A stretch of 64,000 bases of DNA, from contig MVPY01000101.1 in the NCBI GenBank assembly GCA_002067065.1, forward strand, positions 1 to 64,000, given 5' to 3'. The translations under genes and the position numbers were made by a program. The DNA is from Methanobacterium sp. PtaB.Bin024. Its GTDB lineage: Archaea > Methanobacteriota > Methanobacteria > Methanobacteriales > Methanobacteriaceae. The number at the start of each line of letters is the position of its first letter. Position 1 is the stretch's first letter. Positions 1 through 7,972 of the stretch are shown here, piece after piece. A model generated the notes under the pieces. The model was not told the origin of the DNA, made no database searches, and worked only from the letters and a program-made list of their open reading frames with translations.

Positions 1-181
1 TTTTAACATAATAATACGTTCTTTCGATGAATTTCACCAGTTTATTTTCTTTTAATTCACTATTCTTGTTTAAAACACTTTTTAAACATTGTATATTAGA
101 ATTTTTAAAACTAAAATCCAAAAGATTTAACTGCTTTGAAACTCCACTATAAACAGGGGAATAATAGATTTCGCTAATCAT
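1..181 (-). CDS. Partial gene of unknown function, cut by the left window edge
   Basis: An open frame begins at an ATG at 181 and stays open for 60 codons to the window edge, so the 3' end is missing. The visible protein begins MISEIYYSPVYSGVSKQLNL and is polar, with several Tyr, Asn and Lys residues. I recognise no motif. Upstream on the same strand there is a TATA-like TTTATAA near 210-218 and a GGGG run at 194-197. The GGGG is 12 bases from the ATG, so a very short leader or leaderless start is as likely as SD-driven initiation. It may belong to the same accessory segment as the Mrr gene that follows. Sixty open codons in AT-rich DNA with a promoter-like sequence favour a real gene, but identity is unknown. 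Confidence 0.45.
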   Translation of the reverse strand, partial: MISEIYYSPVYSGVSKQLNLLDFSFKNSNIQCLKSVLNKNSELKENKLVKFIERTYYYVK

Positions 182-362
182 AATAATATTATTCCCCTTT
201 CTAATTATAAATACTTTAGCAACCTGTTTTAAAAATATGTAGCTGTAATTTCAATTGAAAACAGGAAAAAACGAAACTTAAAACTAAAAAAATTTTTTTT
301 TACAAAAAATCTACAAAAAACCTCAACTTCAAATAAAAAAAATAAGGGTTTCTACAAAGCCA

Positions 363-506
363 TTATTTATTTATTTTTTTCAATTGTTTAACATGTTCTT
401 TAATAGCATCTTGTAGACCATTTCTCCTAGATGTGTATCCATTTTCTTTTAGAACTTCATCAAACTCGTTTAATAGTTCTTTTGGAAGGGAAAAAAATAA
501 GTGAAA
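363..506 (-). pseudogene. Remnant of a CopG/NikR-type ribbon-helix-helix regulator (start lost)
   Basis: The frame reads SLPKELLNEFDEVLKENGY and then TSRRNGLQDAIKEHVKQLKK before stopping at 363. This is the usual beta-strand, helix, turn, helix of a small RHH DNA-binding protein. Upstream of the SLPKE segment the frame has no ATG, GTG or TTG before an in-frame stop at 507-509, and the expected N-terminal strand (of the type MxRISxSLP) is replaced by FHLFF. The gene therefore looks decapitated. Its central 35 bp recur exactly in the second remnant at 1467-1595. Confidence 0.6.
447..481. repeat. 35-bp direct repeat, left copy, flanking the Mrr gene
   Basis: This 35-base stretch, starting TTTTAGAACTTCATC, is identical to 1533-1567 in the same orientation, 1086 bp apart. 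Both copies lie inside broken RHH genes on the minus strand, so the repeat is probably a conserved piece of a duplicated gene. The arrangement would allow recombination to delete the intervening endonuclease gene. Confidence 0.8.
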
Positions 507-562
507 TTAAAGATATAAAAATTCTAATTCAATGATATCTTGTGTATTTATGGGGAGTTTGT

Positions 563-1438
563 ATGGTTTCTAATAGAGAAATAAGAAGAAAACTTCAAGC
601 CTTACGATTAAGAAACAGTGGGGTTCCAGAGAAGTTAATAAATAGCATAGACACGCCTCATAATAGCTCAGATAAACCCTTAAATGTCTCTTATTATGAT
701 TTTTACAGATGTCCTAAATGCCACACAATGAATGAAGTTACAAATAATTTCTGTAAAAAATGTGGAATACATTTAATGGAACCTTCTGCTTCTAATAGTA
801 TTGAAGAAAGAAGAGTTAAAAATATCAGAAGTAATTTAATGAGAGATACTAATTGTTTTGAACTAATTAGAAAACTTGCAAGTTATCATAGAAATAAGAG
901 TAGTTATCCCGTTCTCGGATTTTCAAATTTAGAGAATTGTTTGGAGTCAAATAACATTAAAATATCAACAAGGGACTTAATAAACCTTGTAAACTATGAA
1001 GAAGACTTATTACCCAAGTTAACATCCCCAACAAAGCCAAAATTAACATGCTCAACAAAGATTCAGGATTTAAATAAACTTGATGGGTATCAATTTGAAA
1101 ATTTTTTAAAATCTCTATTTAAAAACATGGGTTATAAAGTAAGCCACACACCATTATCAGGAGACCAAGGTGCTGACTTAATCATTGAAAAGTTTGGTGA
1201 AAAAACAGCTGTACAAGCGAAACGCTATCAAGGAAGCGTAAGTAATAAAGCAGTACAAGAAGTAGTTGCATCAATAGCTCATTATAATGTTAATAGGGGA
1301 ATGGTAGTAACCAATAGTGATTTCACACGTTCTGCAATAGAATTAGCTACATCTAATAGTGTGGAGCTTGTTGATAAAAATAAATTAAAAAACTGGTTGG
1401 AACAGTATCCTGTAGATAACAACACGAAATTTGAATAA
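563..1438 (+). CDS. Mrr-family restriction endonuclease with zinc ribbon
   Basis: A 291-residue protein. After a basic N-terminal stretch there is a CxxC...CxxC zinc ribbon (CPKCHTMNEV then FCKKCG, about residues 50-70), a linker of about 90 residues, then an Mrr_cat domain from about 165 to 280. The nuclease core is visible: LDGYQFENFLKSLFKNMGY, then GDQGADLIIE and AVQAKRY, the D...QxK form of the PD-(D/E)xK site found in Mrr and related type IV enzymes. The C-terminal GMVVTNSDFTRSA is also typical. Such enzymes cut modified or foreign DNA. The ATG at 563 is chosen because GGGGAG ends six bases before it; a GTG at 542 has no SD. No methylase is adjacent, which fits a modification-dependent or stand-alone enzyme. 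It lies between two RHH remnants. Confidence 0.85.
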   Translation: MVSNREIRRKLQALRLRNSGVPEKLINSIDTPHNSSDKPLNVSYYDFYRCPKCHTMNEVTNNFCKKCGIHLMEPSASNSIEERRVKNIRSNLMRDTNCFELIRKLASYHRNKSSYPVLGFSNLENCLESNNIKISTRDLINLVNYEEDLLPKLTSPTKPKLTCSTKIQDLNKLDGYQFENFLKSLFKNMGYKVSHTPLSGDQGADLIIEKFGEKTAVQAKRYQGSVSNKAVQEVVASIAHYNVNRGMVVTNSDFTRSAIELATSNSVELVDKNKLKNWLEQYPVDNNTKFE

Positions 1439-1466
1439 ATTAGATAGTGCGTTCGTATCTGGTTAT

Positions 1467-1595
1467 TTAAATTTTTTTGTATACTCTTTTATGCATCTTG
1501 GAGTCCTTTTGTTCTGAATTATATCCATTTCGTTTTAGAACTTCATCAAACTCGTTTAATAGTTCTTGTGGGAAATTCATGCTTATTCTAGTCAT
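1467..1595 (-). pseudogene. Frameshifted ribbon-helix-helix regulator
   Basis: The frame starts well (MTRISMNFPQELLNEFDEVL from the ATG at 1595, with GGAG upstream) but then becomes QKDSKMHKRVYKK and stops at 1467. Reading the adjacent frames recovers KGLQDA and then IKEYTKKFK, the expected second helix of an RHH protein. Two single-base indels therefore appear to have broken the gene. It matches the remnant at 363-506 at the DNA level, so the two are duplicates in different states of decay. Confidence 0.65.
1533..1567. repeat. 35-bp direct repeat, right copy, flanking the Mrr gene
   Basis: Identical to 447-481 in the same orientation. It lies within the frameshifted RHH gene just downstream of the endonuclease. 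Confidence 0.8.
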
Positions 1596-1727
1596 GGTTT
1601 AATCTCCTTTAAGTAATAATTATTATTAAATTAATAATATAAATACTTTTCACAAGCTCTCTACCTCAACACCTAGACCTTCCATAATCATAGTACTTCA
1701 TCCCATTGGGAGAGAGGTGAGAGTGAT

Positions 1728-2111
1728 ATGAGGGCAAGTCAGGGAGTGCTATCTGGAATGAAAGTGATGCCATATAATCCTGAAATGTTCCAGGAATATG
1801 AAGAGGTTATTATTTATCCTCGAGAAGAGTTTGAACGGAATTTCAGGGCTATCAAAGAACATGTAAATTATATTTTCAGGAGAAACATTCTTTTGGACAG
1901 GAGTCCGGAATGGAAGCTTCTTGGTGAATGGCCACGCATCATGGAACGCATCCACATGATTGACATAGAATTGAACCACTTTTTCAGTGCAAAGGATTCA
2001 CAAACATATCTTGATACATATCTCTATGCAGATGTTAGGGCAATCGAAGATGAGGTTTTAGAATCTTTAAATAATGTGCCAGAATTATCATTGGAACTTG
2101 GTTGGCTCTAA
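1728..2111 (+). CDS. Unknown protein, first of two tandem paralogues
   Basis: A 127-residue acidic, probably soluble and helical protein with no family I recognise. The ATG at 1728 follows a GAGAGGTGAGAG SD region, and a TATA-like stretch lies near 1632-1650. It aligns without gaps over about 50 residues with the N-terminal part of the next gene (YNPEMFQEYEEVIIYP here, YQPQLLQRSEDLLIFL there) and again near IDIELNHFF versus IDNELMDVF. The two are thus probably diverged tandem duplicates. There is no signal peptide or membrane segment. The pair sits between the Mrr region and a lipoprotein gene, which gives no firm hint of function. Confidence 0.65.
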   Translation: MRASQGVLSGMKVMPYNPEMFQEYEEVIIYPREEFERNFRAIKEHVNYIFRRNILLDRSPEWKLLGEWPRIMERIHMIDIELNHFFSAKDSQTYLDTYLYADVRAIEDEVLESLNNVPELSLELGWL

Positions 2112-2133
2112 TGAGGATGAGGATACTTCTAAG

Positions 2134-2628
2134 ATGAGACATAGTTATGGCAGTGTTGACCGGAGGAAAATTTTAACATATCAACCCCAATTATTACAAC
2201 GGTCAGAAGACCTGCTAATCTTCCTAGGTAGGGACTTCCATAAATGGCTTAATGAAATACTGGAATTTTTAGATGGGATTTACCAAGTCAATGCTAAGAA
2301 CCTGGGAAAAGATTCAGTAAATAGTGGAGACCTAGACCAGCTAGTAGGTTTGTTAATCAATATAGATAATGAGCTAATGGATGTTTTCAAATCACGCCAG
2401 AAATTGGATTTCAACCACTACTATGTTTCTATTATGGATGAAAAGTATAAAAAGCGCCAGAGTAACTGGTATGGCAGATATATGCACAAGATAGACCGTA
2501 GGGTATTGGAAATAACTCCTGAGATAAGGTACATGCACATGATGGAGATTGTTAATTATGCGCATAAGCTTTGGAAAACGAAGGAAGGCAGGAATCTAAG
2601 GTTAGAAGTAATGAAGAAAATGAAATAA
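2134..2628 (+). CDS. Unknown protein, second of two tandem paralogues
   Basis: The open frame extends upstream to an ATG at 2074, overlapping the previous gene by 38 bases. The ATG at 2134 (MRHSYGS) is preferred because similarity to the first paralogue begins there and GAGGAT repeats lie just upstream; the spacing is long, so the start is uncertain. The 164-residue product is charged and helical, with DKYKKRQSNWYGRYMHKIDR in place of the shorter C-terminus of its neighbour. No catalytic motif is evident. Translation is probably coupled to the upstream gene. Confidence 0.65.
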   Translation: MRHSYGSVDRRKILTYQPQLLQRSEDLLIFLGRDFHKWLNEILEFLDGIYQVNAKNLGKDSVNSGDLDQLVGLLINIDNELMDVFKSRQKLDFNHYYVSIMDEKYKKRQSNWYGRYMHKIDRRVLEITPEIRYMHMMEIVNYAHKLWKTKEGRNLRLEVMKKMK

Positions 2629-2730
2629 GTTAATTTAGGTTTTTAATGCTATTTTTCAAAAAAATTTAAATATATATGAAATAAATAAATCATGTTAGTA
2701 ACCTGTAATATTGTTTTTAAGGGGATTAAA

Positions 2731-3210
2731 ATGAAAATGGGGAAACATACAATAATAATTTCGGGGATTATGGCTGTTTTGATTGTTGTGGTAATGATTT
2801 CAGGGTGCACAGATGATACAAAACAATATGGCACTGAAATCTATAAAGGAAACTGGAAAGTAGGTACTGACCATTTTGGTGGGGTTAAACAGGAAGTTAT
2901 TGATGCTTTTTCAGGTGATTATGTTGCATATAAAAATGGGACAACCATCACATTGATTGGAACAGGAAAACAGATGAGCGTTGATAATGATACTCTTCAT
3001 CAAATTAAGATTGTTTTCACTAAAGATGGAAAAAATGTTAACACTACATATTACTTAGATGATAGATTGGGAGGTTACAGCTACACTAACCAAACTACAA
3101 CTGAACAAATGTTTAATATAACTAAAAATGTCTGGGAACTTAGTTTAACAACATCAGAAGAACAACTAAGTCAGGAGCTTGATGAAAGAACTGAAGAAGT
3201 AAAACTATGA
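2731..3210 (+). CDS. Putative lipoprotein of unknown function
   Basis: A 159-residue product. It has a short basic start, a hydrophobic stretch and the lipobox-like MISGC (Cys near residue 28), so it is probably exported and lipid-anchored on the outer face of the membrane. The mature part has a repeated Thr/Asn/Tyr-rich beta pattern (NTTYYLDDRLGGYSYTNQTT), suggesting a small beta-sandwich or lipocalin-like fold, which I cannot confirm. The ATG at 2731 is chosen over an upstream ATG at 2692 because AAGGGG lies six bases before it and it places the signal sequence at the N-terminus. It is followed 48 bases later by a zinc-ribbon membrane protein. Confidence 0.75.
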   Translation: MKMGKHTIIISGIMAVLIVVVMISGCTDDTKQYGTEIYKGNWKVGTDHFGGVKQEVIDAFSGDYVAYKNGTTITLIGTGKQMSVDNDTLHQIKIVFTKDGKNVNTTYYLDDRLGGYSYTNQTTTEQMFNITKNVWELSLTTSEEQLSQELDERTEEVKL

Positions 3211-3258
3211 AATAGTGTTGAGTGTTTAAATGAATGATTCATTGAGGGAGTTGTTTGA

Positions 3259-3807
3259 ATGGGATACTTAGTCTGTGACAAATGCGGAGGCTACTATGAA
3301 TTACAGGAAGGGGAATCTCCAGATGATTTTGGAGTGTGTGAATGTGGTGGGGAATTGAAATATACAAAAACCATATCACAACCTAATGAAAATTTAAATC
3401 AACAAAAATGCCCTAATTGTGGTTTTATTAATATAAAAACAGCCCATTTTTGTAGAAAATGCGGTTTCGGTTTAGGAACCCACTCTGGAAAGCAGATTTG
3501 TTCTCGATGTGGAACCGAAAACCCCTTTGAATCTCGTTTTTGCCATAAGTGTGGGGAAAACTTAAAAAGTAAAAATATTGACAAAATTGCAGTTAAAAAA
3601 CCAAAAAATAGAGATATTGGCACGATATGGTATGTTGTAGGGTTCATTATTCCATTAATCGGGATAATTGCAGGCCTGATTTTTGCAACACAGAGAAGAA
3701 AGAACGCAGGTATACTTATTTTAGTAAGTCTAATTATTCCTATTCTGGCTGTTCTAGCCTTCTTATTCATGTTTTATCAGGCATATTTTGTTTCACCAAA
3801 TTTTTGA
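3259..3807 (+). CDS. Zinc-ribbon membrane protein
   Basis: A 182-residue protein with several CxxC motifs: CDKCGGYY at the N-terminus, CECGG near 28, a CPNCGFIN...CRKCG ribbon around 50-70 and a CSRCGTEN...CHKCGEN ribbon around 80-100. A basic linker leads to two transmembrane helices (about 125-145 and 150-172). Proteins with tandem zinc ribbons fused to membrane helices are common in Methanobacteriales, and their role is unknown. The start at 3259 has GGGAG upstream. Confidence 0.8.
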   Translation: MGYLVCDKCGGYYELQEGESPDDFGVCECGGELKYTKTISQPNENLNQQKCPNCGFINIKTAHFCRKCGFGLGTHSGKQICSRCGTENPFESRFCHKCGENLKSKNIDKIAVKKPKNRDIGTIWYVVGFIIPLIGIIAGLIFATQRRKNAGILILVSLIIPILAVLAFLFMFYQAYFVSPNF

Positions 3808-4141
3808 GACCCAACAACCTTTTTATTTCTTTTTATCCCGAGTGAACTGTTTAGTTTTAGCTTTAGTAACCTTTGTTTTTCCTAAATTTTCCAACATCTT
3901 AAGTTAATACTTGCACCATTGAACCATTGGAAAAGCGGATGTAGAAAAGTTAAAAAAAATAATTCCGATTTTGAATATAAAAGTCATGAATATCTCTTTT
4001 TAATTCAAAATTAGTTATCCATGAAATTTTAACTATGCATCATGAAATAAATCCTGAAACAATTGAGCTAAGTTATAGTAAAAGTCAATACATTCAAAAA
4101 AAATTAGGTGGATACAACACCCTCTTTCATTATATCTCCCT
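3808..4141. other. Intergenic region between convergent genes
   Basis: This 334-base AT-rich stretch lies between the end of the zinc-ribbon gene and the end of the YchF-type gene. T-rich tracts near 3817-3837 probably terminate the plus-strand gene. A 36-codon frame at 4034-4144 has no SD and no recognisable product. I see nothing else in it. Confidence 0.5.
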
Positions 4142-5329
4142 CTAGCGCGTAATGATACTAATTATATCTCCATCCTCCAGTTCATGGTCACTGGCCACCC
4201 TACGACAACTACGGGCATCTATAGCATGCATGAAACCTTCACCAATATCAGTGTGGATGAGAAATGCCATGTCCCTTGGTTTGGAGCCACGGGGGATTAG
4301 CAATGCATCAGGGAGCACATTACCTTTCTGGTCGCACATTTTATGTTCATCTTCCACTGGGTAAACCACGATCATATCCAGCAAGCTGAAGATAGCCTGA
4401 TTAAGAGCTTCCTGCACGCCAGTACTTCCATACTTTTGCAGTACGTTTTCTCGAATGTATTCCAGGGCATTTACCTGCTGGGAACTCAGTTTATCTTCTT
4501 GAAGAATTTCAAAGTCAGATTCACCAGAAACATATTTGATAAGTCCGGCTTCCGCAGCCCGGGTCAGTGCCAGTTCAGCCTCAGCTGAGGTAGGAACCAC
4601 ATTATCATATTTCTCCTGGAGTCGTTTGATGTTCTCCTCTGCATGGGGCAGATCCGCCTTGTTAGCTACGATGAGCATGGGTTTAGCAATTTTGAGAAGA
4701 TTATCCAGTAGTTGTATGATGTCCTCCTTTTCCCAGTCCTTGTATTCCTTGGTCACTGCCCGTTTAGCTTCAAGTACGTCTTCTACCATGATGCCTGCTC
4801 CGCTGAGCTGTTCTGCTATTACCTTGGCTATGTCCAGTTTTTCGGAGAGTGCCTTTCTTACCAGTTTGTTCCAGTTCTTATGGAGGATTCCATAAAGCCA
4901 CATGGTTATCTCGTGCTCCAGAAACTCAACATCCTCCAATGGATCATGGGTTCCTGGTTCACAGGGCCTTCCCTCATCATCAGTGGATCCTGAAGCGTCA
5001 ATCACATGGATGAATGCCCTGGCCTGCCTGAGATCGTCCAGGAACTTGTTACCCAACCCGCGTCCTTCATGGGCTCCGGGAACCAGGCCTGCAACGTCTA
5101 AAAGTTCCACTGGGATCAACCTGGTCCCTTCCAGGCACTGGGAGTTTTTGGGGTTGCATTCAACTTCTAATTCCTGGCAGGGGCATGGTTTAACCACATG
5201 GCCCACTGCTTTGTTAACATCAATGGTGGTGAAGGGGTAACCTGCCACTTCTGCTTCGGAGAGAGTGGCGGCATTGAAAAAAGATGATTTACCCACATTG
5301 GGCTTTCCGGTAACTGCGATCTGGAGCAT
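4142..5329 (-). CDS. YchF/OLA1-type Obg-family NTPase
   Basis: A 395-residue translation-factor-class P-loop NTPase. Visible motifs are G1 (GKPNVGKSS near residue 8), the G3 region DVAGLVPGAHEGRGLGN near 80, VIDASGS, and the base-recognition motif NKAD near 223. The C-terminus ends in a TGS-type RNA-binding domain (about 310-395). The cysteine-rich PCPCQELEVEC insert is typical of archaeal members. Family members bind ribosomes and hydrolyse ATP or GTP; the precise role in archaea is not settled. The gene stands alone, divergent from cbiE, with a 109-base gap containing both promoters. Confidence 0.93.
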   Translation of the reverse strand: MLQIAVTGKPNVGKSSFFNAATLSEAEVAGYPFTTIDVNKAVGHVVKPCPCQELEVECNPKNSQCLEGTRLIPVELLDVAGLVPGAHEGRGLGNKFLDDLRQARAFIHVIDASGSTDDEGRPCEPGTHDPLEDVEFLEHEITMWLYGILHKNWNKLVRKALSEKLDIAKVIAEQLSGAGIMVEDVLEAKRAVTKEYKDWEKEDIIQLLDNLLKIAKPMLIVANKADLPHAEENIKRLQEKYDNVVPTSAEAELALTRAAEAGLIKYVSGESDFEILQEDKLSSQQVNALEYIRENVLQKYGSTGVQEALNQAIFSLLDMIVVYPVEDEHKMCDQKGNVLPDALLIPRGSKPRDMAFLIHTDIGEGFMHAIDARSCRRVASDHELEDGDIISIITR

Positions 5330-5438
5330 GATATCACTACTAGTTCTATTTACATCCCAAGTTTATTAAAGATTTTATTAGATAATCAAACATTAATTAA
5401 CTGTTCATTATTATCTGAAATTCCAGGAGCAAAATAAA

Positions 5439-6068
5439 ATGGCAAAACTTTACCTAGTAGGAACCGGCCCAGGATCCAGTGATTATCTAACCAAAGCAGC
5501 CATAAAGGCTGCAGAATCCGTTGATGTTCTGGTTGGAAGTCAAAGAGCTCTAGATCTCTTCCCAGGATATACTGGGGATACTTTGATACTTCGGGCACGT
5601 AACATGGATGAGATGATGAAAAAATCAGTTTTCCTGGTGGATGAAGGTAAGAACGTGGCTATTTTATCCACAGGAGACCCTGGATTCTCTGGTGTTCTGA
5701 AACCCATCCTGAGGTTAAGGGATGACCTTGACATTGAGGTTGTACCTGGTATCAGTTCCCTACAACTTGCCGCTGCCCGGCTTCAGCTCCCCTGGGATGA
5801 AATTAATCTGTTGACCCTTCATGGGAAGGGCAATTCAAGTAGAATATTGGAATTTTTAGGTAACCGAAAGCCCACAATGGTTCTACCGGATTTCAGGGTG
5901 GAAAAATTAGCCCAATTCCTCCTGGAAAAAGGTATTGATCCTGAAAGAAAAGTTGCAGTGTGTGAAAGGCTCAGCTATCCTGATGAAAGGGTTTTCAAGG
6001 GAAGATTAGAAGAAGTTGCAGATCTGAAGTTCAGTTACTTGTGTGTTATGGTGGTTTACTCGGAATAA
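5439..6068 (+). CDS. cbiE: Cobalt-precorrin-7 (C5)-methyltransferase CbiE
   Basis: A 209-residue SAM-dependent tetrapyrrole methylase acting in anaerobic corrin-ring synthesis (C5 methylation). It shows the family start LYLVGTGPGSSDYLTKAA, the GDPGFSG SAM-binding loop near residue 80 and the VVPGISSLQLAAARL segment near 100. The length matches CbiE alone, without the fused CbiT decarboxylase found in some CobL proteins. Methanogens need cobamides for the methyl-H4MPT:coenzyme M methyltransferase. No other cobalamin genes are adjacent, so it is separated from the rest of the pathway. Confidence 0.93.
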   Translation: MAKLYLVGTGPGSSDYLTKAAIKAAESVDVLVGSQRALDLFPGYTGDTLILRARNMDEMMKKSVFLVDEGKNVAILSTGDPGFSGVLKPILRLRDDLDIEVVPGISSLQLAAARLQLPWDEINLLTLHGKGNSSRILEFLGNRKPTMVLPDFRVEKLAQFLLEKGIDPERKVAVCERLSYPDERVFKGRLEEVADLKFSYLCVMVVYSE

Positions 6069-6094
6069 TCCGCCACACTTATACGTCCTCACAG

Positions 6095-6460
6095 TTAATC
6101 ACATAATTCTTCATCTTCAGCCTGCCAGGGTGGTGTAACCACACACAAAAATTTTAATTCTCCATCCCCAACATTTTCAATCCATTGCACGTGTTCTGGG
6201 GGGATATAAATGGCTTCACCAGGTTCTACCTCAGAAACTTCCTGGTTAATATGCATTATACCTTTACCTTCCAGTATATAGTAGATTTCCACACCAGTCT
6301 TCAATTTATGTGGTAAAGATGCTTTACCTTCCTCTATGATTGCATGCGCAATGCTACAGCCCATGTCGATACCTTCATTTTTGGGGTGCAGAAGCTCACA
6401 CAGAACAGTCTTATCAGGCACCTGGAAGTATTTGCACATTTTTAGGGATTTTATCAACAT
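6095..6460 (-). CDS. Cupin-domain protein
   Basis: A 121-residue single-domain cupin. Residues about 45-105 contain the two conserved blocks: the YYILEGKGIMHI segment and PGEAIYIPPEHVQWIEN. The first His of the usual HxH motif is not obvious. Substrate is unknown. Small cupins like this are often sugar isomerases, dioxygenase-like proteins or sensors. It converges on cbiE with a 26-base gap. I see no good SD at the ATG at 6460, so a leaderless start or the internal ATG at residue 8 is possible. Confidence 0.8.
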   Translation of the reverse strand: MLIKSLKMCKYFQVPDKTVLCELLHPKNEGIDMGCSIAHAIIEEGKASLPHKLKTGVEIYYILEGKGIMHINQEVSEVEPGEAIYIPPEHVQWIENVGDGELKFLCVVTPPWQAEDEELCD

Positions 6461-6727
6461 ATAATCAGCATCAATACTTCAATCAAATTATAGTTTTGGT
6501 TTTATGAATCCAAAATGAAAGATAATCCAAGATAAATCCTGTGACATGAATATTTTCAAGGGCCTGTTGATAGAAATACAAGCCCCTGAATTTTTGGTCG
6601 GTGTCTATTAGATAAATGTTACTCTTTTTTCACATTAACATATATTTTAGTTAATTATATTGTGGTAATCATCACAGAATGGCCAGAAAACTGTGAAAGA
6701 TAACGTTTTCGAAGTTAATTTTACATA

Positions 6728-6928
6728 TTATCCTTCCACATATTCCTCATCATTTAGTATTTCAAAAATTTTAAAGGCAACAATAGAACCACAGAGCCAG
6801 GATGTGATTTTTATGGGTCCAACTGGTGATGTTTCACCTGTAGAGTCAGCAAGGATCCTGAATATAAACACAATAACTAAGAACACTAAAAAAGCGATAA
6901 TAATACTCAGGATTTTTTTGTAATTTAT
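6728..6928 (-). CDS. Small membrane protein with apparent ATA start codon
   Basis: A 66-codon frame encodes a basic start (NYKKILS), one strongly hydrophobic helix (IIIAFLVFLVIVFIF), a polar loop and a second hydrophobic stretch (SWLCGSIVAFKIFEIL) before an acidic end. There is no ATG, GTG or TTG before the first helix. However, a strong GGAGGGG (6934-6940) lies five bases upstream of an ATA at 6926-6928, exactly where a start is expected. It precedes the minus-strand membrane-protein gene region and ends before the promoter of the cupin gene. Alternatives are a decayed gene with a mutated ATG, or a sequencing error. Confidence 0.6.
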   Translation of the reverse strand: MNYKKILSIIIAFLVFLVIVFIFRILADSTGETSPVGPIKITSWLCGSIVAFKIFEILNDEEYVEG

Positions 6929-6970
6929 TTTATCCCCTCCAAAATCATATCCTATAACTCAGGGTTAATT

Positions 6971-7678
6971 TTATTCATGTTCATTGTTTCCTGAAGCCAG
7001 GGCTTCCAGTTCATCTAACATTTCTGGTTCTTTTCCTCTTCTTTCTTCTCTCTTAATAAGGATGATTCCTACAGCAGCACCCAGTATCCCCCCTAAAGTG
7101 TCTATAAACAGGTCTTCCATGGTATCAGCCAGGGGTGAGGCAACCATGGATCCCTGGGTGAGTCCAGTGGGGAGGTAATGTCCAATAACAGGGTATAAGG
7201 CCTGATCATAGAAATATTCCGCCATTTCCAGACCAGCTCCCATTCCCATGGTTATCAGAACGATTAAGGTGAACATAACTCCGGTACTGGCCTGAAGCTT
7301 CCCCAGGGCATAGAAAGTGTAGATAATCATCATGCCCACCAGACCAACAATGGAAGATATCAAAAGGTGCATGAATTTATCATAATAAGGCACTCGACTG
7401 TAGAAACTGTATGCATCGGCCACAATCAACTCAAAAAAGATCACAATCAAAAACAGTATCTCTATATCCACAGGAACAACACAAATCCTGTTTTTAGTGA
7501 AAAACCAGGGAGCAAGAAGCGCTGAAAGGGCTAAAAGGGCTAAAATTCCGAAAAACATTTCTCCAAGGATTATCTGGTACAACGCGTTAATCAGGATAAT
7601 TATCCTTAAAAACAATCTCAAGTATCTCTTCCAGGGGGGTACCTTGGATAAATCGATAGGACAACTTTTTTCATGCAT
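6971..7678 (-). CDS. Polytopic membrane protein of unknown function
   Basis: A 235-residue protein with about six transmembrane helices and a charged C-terminal tail. Conserved-looking polar residues in membrane context are YDKFMHLLISS, GLEMAEYFYDQ and DTMEDLFIDTLGGILGA. Their order resembles the DUF2238/YjdF group, but I cannot confirm this. The start follows GGTGGTGACC. It lies 42 bases upstream of the small ATA-start membrane gene on the same strand, so the two probably form a transcription unit. Confidence 0.75.
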   Translation of the reverse strand: MHEKSCPIDLSKVPPWKRYLRLFLRIIILINALYQIILGEMFFGILALLALSALLAPWFFTKNRICVVPVDIEILFLIVIFFELIVADAYSFYSRVPYYDKFMHLLISSIVGLVGMMIIYTFYALGKLQASTGVMFTLIVLITMGMGAGLEMAEYFYDQALYPVIGHYLPTGLTQGSMVASPLADTMEDLFIDTLGGILGAAVGIILIKREERRGKEPEMLDELEALASGNNEHE

Positions 7679-7922
7679 CTGGTCACCACCGGAGAATAGA
7701 TGGATTTATAAATCTAATAAGAATCTCTGGATCCGTCTGGTTATTCTATGTTTGGTTTAAGTAAGTAATAAAGGGTGGTAATAGATTTTTCTATCAATTA
7801 TTCTCAAAGTTGGTAATGTAAAGAATAGGTTTAAATATGAGTACTGAGCACACATACTCCTAATTATTAAGAATAACTATATTTTCCCAGAAAATTTATT
7901 AAAACTGAGATTGTTTAAAAAG

Positions 7923-7935
7923 TGTGCAGTGCACA
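7923..7935. promoter_or_regulatory. 13-bp palindrome upstream of the phospholipase-like gene
   Basis: TGTGCA-G-TGCACA is a perfect 6-1-6 inverted repeat, 37 bases before the ATG at 7973. A TATA-like TTTAAAAA ends just before it at 7921, so the palindrome would lie between the TATA box and the transcription start. That is a typical place for a repressor operator. Confidence 0.45.
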
Positions 7936-7972
7936 TAATAAACTGATTAATTAATTTGAAGCTTGAGGAACC

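Noticed and set aside
1728..2628. A single gene split by frameshift
   Set aside because: The two products align to each other as paralogues rather than continuing one domain, so a tandem duplication explains them better.
3399..3770. 123-codon minus-strand frame within the zinc-ribbon gene
   Set aside because: It is the complement of a clear zinc-ribbon/membrane coding sequence, with no SD.
4034..4144. 36-codon frame between convergent genes
   Set aside because: No SD and no recognisable product; chance frame.
6693..6923. 76-codon plus-strand frame over the small membrane gene
   Set aside because: It lies exactly antisense to the better supported ATA-start frame and has no SD or protein-like features.
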